A stretch of 64,000 bases of DNA from Scortum barcoo (taxonomy: Eukaryota > Chordata > Actinopteri > Centrarchiformes > Terapontidae), in the NCBI GenBank assembly GCA_023238725.1, contig CM041550.1, positions 23,577,586 to 23,641,585 on the forward strand, written 5' to 3'. A program made the position numbers and the translations under genes. The notes below the pieces were generated by a model, which ran no database searches, had not been told where the DNA came from, and saw only the letters and a program-made list of their open reading frames with translations. Positions 26,141 through 39,500 of this stretch are shown here, piece by piece; the stretch's first letter is position 1; each line of letters opens with the position of its first letter.

Positions 26141-27602
26141 GTTCTTTTTCCTCATTTGGGTCCTTTTGAACCGCTCTTTGTCTGGCCCTTCAGCTAGAAC
26201 CGGTTCCAGGAGGAGGGTTTTGAAGAAGAAAGAAACGATGTGATTTTCTTTTTTGGTTTTGACAGATTTCACACGTTTTTTTGTTTTGAAATTACAAATG
26301 AATTACTGATTATCAGGTGAATTAATGGGATGTCGGAACAATGGCATGACACCTAGTTATAATACTTGTCTATCGGGAAATGCCTTCATAGGCTTCAGGC
26401 ATTTTTTTTTCACTGCAGTACCGTAAGCAGCCACTGGGACAAAGCAGCACGGTTTTTTTATTACATCTATGGATTCGAGGTGTGTCCCAACTACAGGTGG
26501 TTAGCTCACTCCTGTCATCTGGAGGTGAATTTAACAGTTTACATTTATGAGGAAACCTGACTGACAACAGACTCAAACACCAAACTGTATTCTTGGTTTG
26601 TGTTTGTTGATGAAATCAGCATTATTATGAGAGGTGATGGAGCACCTGCTAGGTAGCTAATGCTACCTCGTCATCTTTCTGCAGAGATCAGGCTGATGTC
26701 ATGAACCACGAACAGCAGAAGATAAATTAATACTTTGTGCTGAAACCCATTATCAAACCTGAGCTGTATCCTGTAACCTATTACCTGAACCATCTAGCAC
26801 TGACGGTCCAGAGATGTATGGGACAACCTGTATGATTTTTTTATATTTAACAATGACAGCCTTGCAAGTGTTTTATTATTCTTGCTCAACTGTTTTGTAG
26901 CCAAACAAATAGGCTGTTATATATTAGTCTCCGTATTTTGCAGTGACAATAAACAGTTTAAAGTTTAAATCCTGGAAAATCTAGACTTTATATCCGAAAA
27001 CTCAGTTTGAACTTTATCTTGCAAGTTAACAAAGGTAGCAGAGGTCTGGTAGATGAATACCAGATAAATAATCGTCACCTGTCAAGAATTAATTTTCTTT
27101 ACTTAAAATGAAATAAGATGTGTTAAACATTAAGCACAAACAAACCTTTAAAGTTAACGATCAAAGGTCTGAGGGAGAGGCTGTCAGGGAGCAAAATTAA
27201 AAGGAAGTGAACGTCCAGCTCTCTTTTATTGTATTTGCTCTTGTACAAGCTTCATCTCACGTCTGTCTTTTGGCATATAATGGTTTTCCCACCTCATAAA
27301 TATGTCATTGAGATAAACAGATATTGATGCTGAACTGGCCTTGATTTGGACCCTTACTCTCTAACTTTGGTATGCCTGTTTAGCTGTGATCAGCTGAATT
27401 TGACAGATTAACCAGCTGCTCAGTGTTACATGTAAATTTATGACAACAGCGCAGATAGATGTACTACACAACTTGTTTTTGTTTTGCTTTCTGTGGCGAA
27501 TGGATGTTGGGAACGCAACCAAAAGTATTTCTGCTGCCATTAGTAACTTTCCTCTCTTTGAACACCAGACTGAGACACTGCCATCAGCAGCCTTATACAT
27601 TA

Positions 27603-27604
<2 letters not shown>

Positions 27605-27632
<28 letters not shown>
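27605..27632. repeat. (GT)n microsatellite
   Basis: About 14 uninterrupted TG units. Confidence 0.96.
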
Positions 27633-27634
<2 letters not shown>

Positions 27635-30209
27635 TTTTGGATGTATGTGTCCAAATTCCACTCACACCATGACCTATGGTAGTGTGATTATAATACTGTC
27701 CCACTGCACTGAAGTTCAAAGACCATTTCCCCGAAAAGCCAGTTTTGCCTCCACCCTTTCTCTCCGTTTTTACACATCCCCTTCCTTTTGAGCTAAGATA
27801 CATTAGTCTGGCTCTTCCCCTGAAACCAGAGCGTAGGCACACTGGTTGGACAGCAAGAACAAACAGCTCGCATGCCTTGTGGCTTCTTGATGGCATACTT
27901 TTCAGCACTCAGGTTTTTGAGGGGTACTCGGAGAGTGCATTACTGGTGCACTACTATTACTTTAATAAAGCAAGCGCAGGTTTCCATTTGAAGTATTTGA
28001 ACATACCATGATAACAGAGCGTGCACAGTGGCGTGGTGCTGAATATTACAAAATCCTCTCTTGTTTTAACTCTGAAAACATTTAGGGAACCAAATATTCA
28101 TGGGTTGGGATGTTTTTTTTTTTTTGTTTTGTTTTGTTTTTACAGGTTATTGTGCAGTACACTATACAAACTTGTGCATCTTATACTACATATACTGCAT
28201 TTCTACAAAATCACTGAAAGACTCACTCAACATGCAGATTGCCAACACAGTGTGCCTTAAATTTTGAAGTTGCTATCCTTATTTAAGTTATTGGCTTGTC
28301 TCTTTCAATGTCACCATTATACATAGTATGCACACAAGAAATTTGAAGAGTAGGTCATAGATATTAGCTTAGTCTCCATGTGGTAGTCCCTGCTGCTTAA
28401 GAGTGTGTGAGTCAGTGTGCAATCTGCAATTGTGACTATCTAGAAAAAGATTATAGCTACCCTAAAATGAAGGTCTTTATGATTATGTTACATAATATTG
28501 TACTTCACTAAGGTTGTTATCATTATTGCAGCCATTGTTTTTCAGCTGGTAATCTGTTCCGGTAATGTTTCTTGTTCACTGGTTCTGAATCTTCTTTCAC
28601 ATTACAGATTGAACCCATTTTTACTATAATAATTAATCTATTTTGTGTCTGTACATCCTCTTTACAAGTTTCATCATAAGTTTCATTTAAACAAGTAAGT
28701 AACAGCTATGAAAGGAAAACAAGCATGTAAGCCTGTGTATGGTAACCAAAGTAATGGGCAGAAGAAATCCTCATTTAGCAGGTTTAGACCAATTTGCTTG
28801 TCAAAATCATAATGTTATGAGTGGGTCCTCGTTTTGTTATTATCATGCACGTGTATAAGAAATTCAGTTCATTTTCCAGCCAATGGTTTCCCACTATTCT
28901 ACTCATCTAGGCCAGCAAAGCCAGGGAAGAAGAAGACCACTTGCTGGTAAAGGTGACTGTAACCACTGCAAGTTTCAAAGTTTGGTACTTGCCTAACCAT
29001 ACCAAAAAATATTTTTCCATATCTACTATTTTTCCTTAACCATCCATACCACATACTATAAAGAGGGATAATTTTCCTCCTTCTCATTGTGATAACACCA
29101 CAAGACAGAAAAGATAGCTGACATCTTCTACTACTCTGGAAAGACCTACCCCTGTTCAGATAGTAATTATTTTTACAGTCAGCCCAAAAAGTGAATAATA
29201 ATGTACTTTTTTTAAGTTAAGCTTGGTACTACAAAAGTATACATATCAACAATTGGCTGTGTCAGAGTGCAGTTAGTGGGAGAAGCTGTGGTGTAGTTTT
29301 GATTGGAATATCTCTGTGGCTTTCTTTCTAAGAAAGACTTACTTACTTACAAGAAATACTTGGTGTAGGGGAATTTATCAAACCAACAAAATGGAACACA
29401 TTCAACCCAGTGGAATAGTTATCTCTTCTTTCATCTGTGGAGCTCTCCCCTGTGCTTAGTCAGCTCCTTCATCTGCCACAGAGCAGTGGCACCAGTGACC
29501 CTGCAGGCCTCGCTCGGACAGCGGAAAGAGAAAGGAGGATGAATAGGTACGGGCCTGTGCATCAGAATCATGGGCATGTGAACACACACGGCTGTAAAAG
29601 AAAGCTTTTTGGCCTTACCCAAAACAACTCCAACAAGTGGTTGTGGAGTTAATGTGTGTTCACTTTCCTCTGCTCGTAAACAAAGAAAAGGAAAGAAAAG
29701 TTTTGGCCACAGTTTGTGTCAGAGTGTTTTTGTTGGATAAGCATTTGTTTGCCTGACAAATGAATGAAAATGATGTTTTACAGTACACAAAAAAACAGAC
29801 AATGGCATTGTACTTTGTATGCAGTAGGGAAGTTGAAACAATAAATATCACTATTATAGGTCTAACTCGGCTGCACTTTCACCAACCATAACCACAAGAA
29901 ATGATATATTATGGCATTACAAATATAGACTGAACCTACTGAAATATATCTCATCCTGATTTGCATCTGAAAGCCAACAATGAGGAACAGTAGCACCTTT
30001 CAGCTAACTGTTTTCACTTTGTAGACCATTGCCTTTGGTTCCCTCCCTCTGGTCTCATCACAATCATTTTCACTTGCAAAAAATGTGTTTCACTGCTGTC
30101 TGTCACAAACTAACTCGAGGAGTGTGACCATGTGGGGGAGTTCACACAGGAGGGTTACTTCAAACAAATATAAGTTTCAAAACTAAGGTCAGCACAAATA
30201 AGAGACAAA

Positions 30210-30229
30210 AAATATATATATATATATAT
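30210..30229. repeat. (AT)n microsatellite
   Basis: Ten AT units following an A run. Confidence 0.9.
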
Positions 30230-30958
30230 CATCAGCTGATGACCTGCACATGTCAGCCAAGTGCCCACTGAGGTTGGACAGGAGAGCCTCCAAGACAGTT
30301 TGAAGGGCATCACACTTCTCTGGTTAAGGGTTTGAATGCATCTCTTGTACACTGCTGGAGGTCAGAAAAAGCTAGACTTTATTGGTTTGTACATACATTT
30401 GGCCAGCCCTCTAGTAGTTTTAGCCACCTGTGCTCGTACATACTTTTTTTGTTCAGCCAGGTTCCTATTGAGTCATAACGGTCAGTTCAACTCAGTGAAA
30501 AAGCTGACTGCTCAGGTGAGTTTACCCTCCAAACCACTGCTGCCTCAAGGATTTACCCAGCTCATTCTAAACATATTATTCAGACCAGCATCCTCACACT
30601 TCTCATTTTACAGGAACTACTTCACCTGGTTCAAAGCATTTTATGTGCAAGTAATGGGTGGGCTTGTTTTCCTGTCTGTGTAACTCCTAAATGAATAAAT
30701 CAGTCCAAACTAATGTGTGAGACATTAATAAGATTTATACTGCTCAAAGTAACACATATCTGTGCACATCCGAGTCAACCACAGTGGAAAGTAAGTAGAA
30801 CACCCGCCCTGCTATGTGCTTGAAACCCACTCTGGATGTGAATCATAAAGTTGTGCTGTGTTGATAAGCAGAAGCAACCAGGTCTCATCGCAGACACACA
30901 CATCGAGCATCTGTCTGATGTGCGACCGTAGAGCTGGAACGGACTTGCCTGTCAGCAG

Positions 30959-30980
30959 GGTGTGTAATGGCTTACACACC
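30959..30980. promoter_or_regulatory. Perfect 9-bp palindrome, T-box-like half-sites
   Basis: GGTGTGTAA, a 4-base spacer TGGC, then TTACACACC: two perfect 9-bp inverted arms. Each arm resembles the T-box half-site (AGGTGTGA / TCACACCT) with one change. Palindromic T-box sites are known for Brachyury-type factors, although in the classical site the half-sites face the other way. Function is speculative. Confidence 0.3.
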
Positions 30981-31862
30981 TAGCCAAGTCATCCGCCATT
31001 CCCCCCAGAGAAGTTTGAAGGGAGTGCTCTTTTGTCTCTAACACTGTTGGATGCACTTGCAGTGCACCCAGCCCTCAAACACAGCAGCACAGCTGGAGGA
31101 GACCGCAGTTCCTGCAGGCGAGAGGAGAACTCTGTGTGCTTCAACTTTGAACTTTCTGGCTGGATTCTGTGAGGCTGCTACTTCCCCTCTGAGCTGCAGA
31201 GCTAATACTAAGAACCAGCTACAGTGTATATTACCTTTCCCCCGTACACTTCATCTATGCCCTTCTTTGAGTAAGTGCCAAATTATTTAGCGTGACACGG
31301 TGACAGGGTGAGGCACAAAGTGAGGGGCGTGCCCAGTCAGGGATTCTGGACATGCCGGTTAGCAGTGGGGTGATATTTGAATGTAATTTGTCAAAGCTGA
31401 CACCACAAATAGGCCTAATCTAACACTGTGAAACCATTAAGCCCTTGGCAAAACAGAGGAACTCCCATTAAGATCAAATTCTCTCCCAAAAACCAAATCA
31501 GCATGGAAAACTTGGGTGGGAAAAGAGAGTGAGTAATGTTCTTCCCCTTGGAGAGGACATTAAAGGGAGATTTTTCAAGAATCACATTTTTTCACACCTT
31601 CTTTCATTTACTCTGAACACTAAAATAACTCAATAAGTTACACCTGTTATAGTGATTCTGTGCATTGATTTGGCTGTTGATGGGTGGTACAGAGTTTCTC
31701 CATAACAAGTTGTTTTCTTTACTTTTACAGAGACATTAACTTGGATTAAGACACACCTAATGTTAAAACCTTAGTTTAAAATCCTTGTTTATAATTATGT
31801 GCTGCAGATGTATCACTCCACATGAATTTTACTTTCAGGCCTGGGGAGGTCTTACCATACCA

Positions 31863-31911
31863 TTTAAAGAAACAGTTTGTCATTTTGGGAAATCAAAGAT
31901 CACTCATCAAT
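31863..31911 (-). repeat. End of a common teleost interspersed repeat
   Basis: The sequence AAACAGTTTGTCATTTTGGGAAAT matches, in inverted orientation, the end of the repeat seen at 56741-56799. It is short and diverged, probably a remnant of a non-autonomous DNA transposon. Confidence 0.45.
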
Positions 31912-34114
31912 CTCCAGTAACTTAGTGTGGATGAGTGCTGGCTCCAGTCACAGAACAGAACAATTTGTCTTCAATGGTAGAGCTCAGAGACAGCAACAGT
32001 ATGTTTTTCTTCCATTTCCAACTCTGTGAAGTCAAGAGAATCTCAATGCTGATAGGCCTTTGTGATACAGCATACCATGATTTTTTTTTTCTCAAGTTAG
32101 AACATTTCAACCCGTGCAGACTCATATTGGCATATCTGCGTCACCCAGTGTATATTCACATCTGGACTGAACACACCTTTGCTTGTTTGTTTCCTGAAAT
32201 GGAATTACAATAATTCAAAGTTTTGCAAAGGGAGTTGTTTGCTGAAAAGGAAGAAGTGACTTCCTGTAGTCTCCACTGGTTGCCTGGTAACCTCAATGAC
32301 AACAAGTCCAGTAAGTGACAGCATCCAGAAAAATAAGACAGCAACACACAACCACACCTGTTCGATTTATACATGATAGACAAGATATTTATGTTAAGCT
32401 AAGACAAACACTCAGGTACATGGTTCTTCCGTCACTCAAAACTTGTGTTATTGTAGCCATTAGCTCTGAACTTTATGATTTTGTGGCCAACTGTAGGCAG
32501 TTGTGGGTCTTTGTAGGAATGGTCATATCAGTGGGAGTCTGAGGAAGGACAGTACGAACCTTCTCCAGCAAATAAGGGTTAAAATAAATTGTTCACATGC
32601 TTAGTTGGTAACTAAATACCAGTGTGTTTCAGTTTACTTTGATACGGTTGCTTAGGAGCAACCACAGTCCAGGCGGACACCTTATTTGTTCCCAGGCCGA
32701 TTACAGTGCTCACATGGACAGTGAAGAGCATATTCTCACAGACACAAAGTGAGCATGTGTGTAAATGACGTACCTCTGTAGCAAGCCTTCCTAACATGTG
32801 CCAAAATCAATTTCCATCAAGGGTCCATGGGGAATAGTATCCCACCATCTCCTGGAGATGAGTCAAGTGTATTTTGGAGGGAAAACCACCAAGCAGCAAA
32901 TGTTTTATCCACAACAGTAGACATCACACAGCCCCTGTGTCAAGTTTGCAGAGAGGTTCTCAAGGTCTTTTCACGCTGGTTGCAATGCAAAGTGAAAGTT
33001 CTTTTTGTTTCATCATCCAAGACATACAATTAAAAGTTTTAAATTAGAAACATAACAAGACTTTGACTACTATTCTGGCACTGAACACATTTTGTCTTTG
33101 GTCCAAGACTGTACTTTTGCAAAGCATGAACAAACAAAGATGATCTAAAAGCACATTTTTTAGAGGAGTGGCTGCTCAGTAAATTCATTTTACAGCCTTG
33201 TTTTCATAGTTTTGGCCATCTTTTCTATGATTTATGACAGCAATTTACTCCAGTTTGAGATACTGAGTATGTTTACCTTTGTTTTCATTTTCAAATATAT
33301 GGTTTAGATAGCTGTCGCTGACTGACTGTCATCTGCTATAAATCTGTGTGTGGAGGTATTGCGGCATTGTCTGGTGAATAATATATTATAACTGCTGGAA
33401 AGTATTGTCACAGAGCAAAACCATCACATGGTATTCATGCAAATACTTTTTGTATTTGTGGTCTTTTTTAGGATCTTGTTTTAATCATCCCGAGACACGC
33501 ATCTGCCTGCATCCTCTCTCATGTTCACCTTATGGCTTCAACAGAGGCACAGAAAACACCCAGCCTAACCTTTAATCCAGATAACTAAACAACTAGACAG
33601 AGCTGTTGTGAGGCTGAATGGCAGCGCTGGACGCCTGACTACAGCCCTCAGAGCTCAGTGGAAGCCTGAGAGTGGGCGGTGGCTCTGTTTCCTCTTCTTC
33701 CTTTGCTCATCTACATCCTCTCCCACTGTGAGGTCAGAGGCATGTCAGCAAGCCACGACTGTGTCGTTTACTGGAGGTCAGCTGGCTGTAACTGGCTCAG
33801 ACTGAAAACAGGCAGCACAACTGACTTTTTAGAGCGACTTTTTTAGTGTGACTGAATGGGCCACCTAGAATCATGAGATGGGGTTTCCTTTACTTCTTAC
33901 CATTAGTTGTCTTCAAATACATGCTAAATCCTGCATGCACTGCAGCTTATCTCAGCCATATAATAACTGTATTACATTACTAAGCTACTTTTCGAATCAC
34001 TTTTGATGGTAAGTACAGATGTGCCTGCAAACTGGTTTAAATACCCTTGTGTGAAAAATCTACTTTTTTTTGTTGATTTTGTTGCCTTTTGACATAACGA
34101 AGTTATTTGTTTTG

Positions 34115-34240
34115 CCCAGTTTTCAGACTTTACGCTAAGCTTAGTTAGCCTGTTGCTGCTTTTAGCTTCATATTTAGCGCACAGACATGATAAAACACAA
34201 TCTTCTCATCTTACTCTCGATAAGAAAGCAAATAATAGTT
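34115..34240 (+). repeat. Common teleost interspersed repeat, partial
   Basis: Landmarks are CAGACTTTACGCTAAGC, TAGCTTCATATTTAGCGCAC, AGACATGATA and TCTTCTCATCTTACTCTCG followed by AAGAAAGCAAATAA. This order is that of a very abundant fish repeat that I know from many teleost loci. It is degenerate, the class is uncertain (probably non-autonomous DNA transposon), and no terminal repeats were found. Confidence 0.6.
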
Positions 34241-35632
34241 TTCTTTTCCAAAGTGGTTGCTTAACACCAAACACTGTTCAACACTGTTCCTGATCCATCT
34301 TAATCCATGCGCTAACCCACAGTGTCTCAGAGGGTGCATTTAAAGATTAAAGATTTTATTGCTATATCAACCGCTGGCTGTCAGTAACGATTTTTGGTAC
34401 CACTCATCATAATAAAAGAATGACACAAGAGAGCAAGAACATTGCCATGTTTTACCATTCAGCCATGACTTGGCACCATTATCATTCAACAACTACTAAA
34501 ATAAAATTTGTTTTTTCAGCTGCAAGACACGGTAAGCATATTTTGTAGCCAGCAAGCAAAATCCTCATTATTATGTTTTATTCTTCCTGCAACACTATAC
34601 AGAATAGAGGAACGTTCCCAAAATGAATAAATCAGAAATTAAGTACCTTCACTTACACAAGCTTTCACTTGGGAAATGGATTGTGGTCTTGGGCATTAGC
34701 TCAATTATATATCTCATCCAGACCCACTTGAACTGGCACATTTTAATAATGGCAGTTCTTAAGTCTTAAACCTTGTTGAAGGTTACTGCGGGTAGATGCC
34801 AATTGTCAAAAGTGCAGTGTATACTTTGTTCACATTGTAGGGTCCCCAATGTGCACTTTGTAAAGATCTTACTCACATGGTTGCAATTTGGCTACTACAC
34901 AACTCTAAGTAAACTTGAAGGCTACTTAGATGTACAGACTATAGCAAATGACAGCTTATGAGCACTGTGAACAACCACAGACCTGCCAACCCAACTGCCA
35001 CCAACAAGGAGCAGAGATAGAACTTAAGATTTCACTGAAGCCTGTATAAAGACAGAAGAAATAAGTACTTGACCAAAATATAACTTTACCAAATACCAAG
35101 AGTTTAACACACTCTCAGGCCAAAACAAAATACAGTATTCACTAAAGGGTTAAAACTGTTGCCAGAGGAACCAAAAAAGTAATAAAAGAACACTTCACAG
35201 TACACAGTACTTTCAGTTTTGACCTGGAGTGACCAGAGAATCTGACCATTTATTTACAGCTACTTTGACCATGACTTGCTGTGCTAATTAGTCAACCTAC
35301 TGACCAACCAACATTTGCTTGAAGTCTCTCCATCCCATTAAAGTGAACTGATAAGAACACCGTGGTGCTTTCTATACCCGTATTGGAAGCACAGGCACTA
35401 ATGTCCAAGATACAATGAGACTCAGTGAAACACAACACATGAAATTGTCCTGAGGTACCCTAAAAACCTCATTCCTCTTTTTGAATTCATTTTTTATTTG
35501 TCTGTCAATTCTCACCATTACAAGTTAAATGAAGGGATATCACTCTCATGTCACTCTCATGTGCTTCAGTGGGAGCAAGCAGTTATTAAATTTAAATTAT
35601 AATTATTACAGTATCAGTAGCTTTAAGGCTTT

Positions 35633-35660
35633 CTTGTATCTTGTATCTTGATCTTGTATC
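35633..35660. repeat. Short tandem repeat (CTTGTAT)
   Basis: CTTGTAT occurs three times, the last separated from the first two by a partial unit. Confidence 0.7.
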
Positions 35661-36327
35661 TTTTTGTTTAGTTTATGTCAAAGATCTTTGGACAGAGACG
35701 GACAGAGCTTGCTCTTCTACAGACAGGCAGGCCTCTTCTATCTCTCGTCTATCTCTGCATTCAAAACACAGATGTCAGGCCATCTTCCCATCTAACATCA
35801 TAGATTATTTAACTTTTTAATGATTTGTTTTACTTTGTGATCATGGAATATTATCTAGTAAAGCAGCTGTATAGGACAATAAAGTGTGTTTTGTTCAGTA
35901 CAGTATACAGTGTTATATCCACGTGTATCTTGTAAAAGGTTTTTGGGGTGGTTCCGTCAACATTTCCCAAACAACACCTGATATAGGCTAGGTCCAGTTG
36001 GATTCTCTCATTAGTGAAAGGAAAAATTTTAGAGTTTAGATTCACTGGGTGAGTCCGGGGGGAGGGTCATTGATTAGACCCTAGGCTCTATCTCTATGTG
36101 TAACATAATGTTCTTTTTTATGTTCTCATGTTTTGCAGTGTTTTCTTTGACAAAAAAATGTTTTGCATGGACTTGTAAGATGGTGAAGAAAGAACCTCTG
36201 TTTGGTTTCTGAGCTGTTTACTGCAAACCACTTTATTCCTTTTTCATTAGCCTCATCATGAACCTTCACGGCAATAAACTTGATTGACTAAAGTATTGCA
36301 AGCCGAGCCTGTTTATTACAATCTTAA

Positions 36328-36541
36328 CCCATAAGAACCCAGACCTCCTTCATGGAAAATTATGGGGGACATATCACAGACTAAATAATAATAACACAAA
36401 ATCACATGACCTGTCACATGACCCACCACCAGGATGTTCAGTAGGGGTCACTTAGGGACTTCAAGGATAAAGCTATATAAAGAACTTTCCAGGTCATTTA
36501 AGTGACTTGTGACACCTGTTGTCACTGTGGGTTCTTATGGG
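36328..36541. mobile_element. TTAA-flanked MITE, piggyBac-like
   Basis: A 214-bp element bounded by perfect 14-bp inverted repeats, CCCATAAGAACCCA at 36328-36341 and its complement at 36528-36541. TTAA lies directly outside both ends (36324-36327 and 36542-36545). TTAA target duplication and termini beginning CCC are hallmarks of the piggyBac superfamily. There is no coding capacity. It is a non-autonomous miniature element that would depend on a piggyBac transposase elsewhere. The intact ends suggest it is younger than the other repeats here. Confidence 0.88.
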
Positions 36542-36545
36542 TTAA

Positions 36546-39500
36546 CCGAGAAGGATTAAAAGTGAGCGGTGTGGGTTACTTCAAATAAGTGCAGCATGTC
36601 CATGGGAATTGAATTACAAAACCCCTTCTCACCTTGTCAAGAAACCTGAAACCCAAACTTTATGTTGAGAAATGTGGAGCTGGCACAAACAGATAATCTC
36701 ACTCCTCGGAGTTACCACAAACCACATGCTGCCTGCTCCAAGGACCACATGCTCCCTTCCTGTTCTTCTAGCCATCCGAACATTTATTCCCACCTCTCCT
36801 GCTGAACAAGATGAACAATTACACAAAACCCCTTAATGTGGGAGCAGAGTCATTTTCAGCAATGACAGAGATGAGATGAGGCCTAATCTCAGCTCCAAAG
36901 AGGCTTAGTCATTCAAGACCTCATTGCCCTTATTGTCTGTCAGCTGGTAAAATAAAATAAAGTGATCTTTTCATATTGTGTTTCACCACAGTTTCATATG
37001 TGTGTGTTGGTATCTTTCTTAACCATGAGTAATCTTAACTCTGAATTAGTGTTGCTCATAAGCTGGTAGGCCTGAGGAATGGAGAGGTCGCCCATGGGTC
37101 AAACTATATGGCCTCGTATGAATTTCTCCATCGTTAATTTTACTGTGGGCCTTGCCCTCCTCGTCACCCATTCTGGCCTTTCTTGGTAAATCGATCCTAT
37201 CTTCTCGTGACATATCTTGAGCACGCCACAGCTCAAACTGTATAAATCATACAAGTGTAGAGCTCCTGACAGTTTCAGTGTTTCAGCCTCCAGCATGTTT
37301 GAACTTGAGTGGTTCGTCTGCATTTCTCTCTCCCTGCAGGCCTGTGAATATGAAACAGGTGAATGGTGGGTAAATAAAAACATGGCCAGCATTCAGTTCT
37401 TTTTTATCCATGAAACGTGGTGATACGGCAACAAGTGTTTGCCAGAGCACAAATAATAAATTCATGACCTCGTAGCAACCTGGGGAATTTCAATTTATCC
37501 AACATTGTGTTTTCCTCTCGGGTCTCTCACCAGTTTTTGGCTTCTACATTGGCAGAAATAATATGGTTCTCGATTGAGATTGACTTGCAGGGCTAGTGAG
37601 ATAAGTTACACCATTTGTAAAAACATAAATTTCATTTTTAAACAATTGTTGGTTGGCAATCAATCAGGGGATTTAAGATCTTACAACCTCTGAAACCAAA
37701 ACTGTTTTTTTTTCCTTTTTTTTTTTTTTTTGATGTGGGAAGAATGATTCTGAGGTAAAACATTCAGATGTTCCAACGCAGTGCACCACATCTGTCCAAT
37801 TTCTTCTCATTGCTTTCCCTTTAACATGAGCCCAGTACCTATACACTTGCACATGCCTCTAAAGTCCTATTTTGGATGGGTAAATTCTACACTTGGAATG
37901 GAAACTTTGAGGGTTGCGGGTGTTAGCAAATAAAAGTATCAGACTGGGGAGCTGATTCTTGAATGGTCCATCCCAAAACCGATCTCCATCTGAGAGCAGC
38001 AAATCCACCCTGAGGACAGTGCTTCCATCCAGACCTCTCACCCTGCAGCAACTTGCTTGCATGCTTCTAAAATGCACTTATGTGGGTGTGCACGCATTAC
38101 CTTCTCTTCAATTATTTGCCAAACACTTAGCTTTTCCATCAGTAACCATAGAAGTCGTGCATATTATTATTTTCCATAATCAATCAAAGGCAAAGTTAGA
38201 TTCCAGTTAGACTGTGTGCTCTGGCTTTTTGAGGATTGAGGATTTTCCGTTCCTGGCTGAGTTAAACTAATTAGCTTTTTATTTATTCACAACGATCACA
38301 TGCCTTTCACCAGCACCATTATGTTCTTGCAAATTCGACACAAGGTAAACCTGGTTTTCTGGGAAGGTGGGCATGGAGCGGCCACATTATTTAATTTCCT
38401 GTCAAACATCTGTGTTTTTAGATTAGACGTGGTGTTTGCTCAGCGTCAGTCTTCACAAACAGTAAGAAACAACAGAGCGCACGTAGCCAGAAAGACACAA
38501 TAATCCAAAACACATTTAGAAAACTTGTGAGCGTTTATCAGTTGGTGGTAACCGTCCATTCTCTCACTCCTCTTTCTCTCCTTCCCTCTTCAAATGTTGC
38601 AGTAAGATTGTGCGGTGGATTTGTTTTGGATGTTACGCTGTCCTTGCTGTGTTTGGATATACCGGATCTCGCTGTGAGCTGCCCTCATGTTTCTCGAACC
38701 TCACAAAGTTGTCTTTCCCAAGTCGGAGCGTCGTGGGAAAACCTACTGACCATCCTTTCATCTTCTTCTCTAAGCATTTTCTCTCTTATACGTTTTATTA
38801 TTACACCTTTCAGAAACATCTCCCACCCTTCCTTCCTCTAACAACCTCATCCTTATCTGCCTTATCGTTTGTTGTTTCCTGCCTCATCTTTTGTGCCTTT
38901 TTTTGGAGTCTGCTTTATCTCGCATGCCTCCATCACACGCCGCTTACAGTAAGTAGAAAAATGCACGTTATGCCATGCTTCTGCTCGGGGGCGGGGTGCA
39001 TGGTATAGAGTTCTTGGCCTGTGAGTCATTCTTTTCACTGTGGGATGATGTCATCCCCAAATGCTGTTGAAAACTTACCTGATTCGAGGCATTCACCTGT
39101 GGCAGACTCCATCCAGCAGTGTTAGGACTGTCTTTAAAATTGCATAGCCCCACTTTTGCCCCCCATTCCCATCTTTTCTGCCATCTCTCGCTCTCTCTTT
39201 TTCTCTCCCACAGTAATGGCCTTGCTTTGTTCACTCAGCTGTGTGCTATATGCTCCAAGGCCAGATGGTCTGATTTAGGTGGCATGCTGAGGGGACTGAA
39301 AGAATATGAATATTTCACTCCGTGGCTTATATGTGCGAGAGAGGAAGAGACTGAGCATAAACAGGCACGTTTGCGCGCCAGAATGCACATGAGTCTATGT
39401 GTGGGTTGAGAAAGAGGCACAGCAGACATAAGTGATTGCCTCATAGCCAAAGTGTGTCCCACTGGAATGACACTCTATACCCAACTGTGAGAATTCATTC

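Larger units (their letters stand above)
26280..36323. other. Non-coding DNA, no gene recognised
   Basis: No supported gene in this 10-kb stretch. It contains microsatellites (27605, 30210), a T-rich run near 28113-28141, a palindrome near 30959 and two related old repeats (31863, 34115), all described separately. Open frames such as 27459-27791 run across the GT array and are artefacts. Confidence 0.55.

Noticed and set aside
26930..26960. GACAATAAA as a LINE 3' tail (also near 42748 and 36270)
   Set aside because: The short signal lacks the following heptamer repeats seen at 58694-58718 and no LINE body adjoins it.
27440..27908. Three overlapping open frames, 80-110 codons
   Set aside because: All cross the GT array at 27605-27632 and lack motifs on either side.
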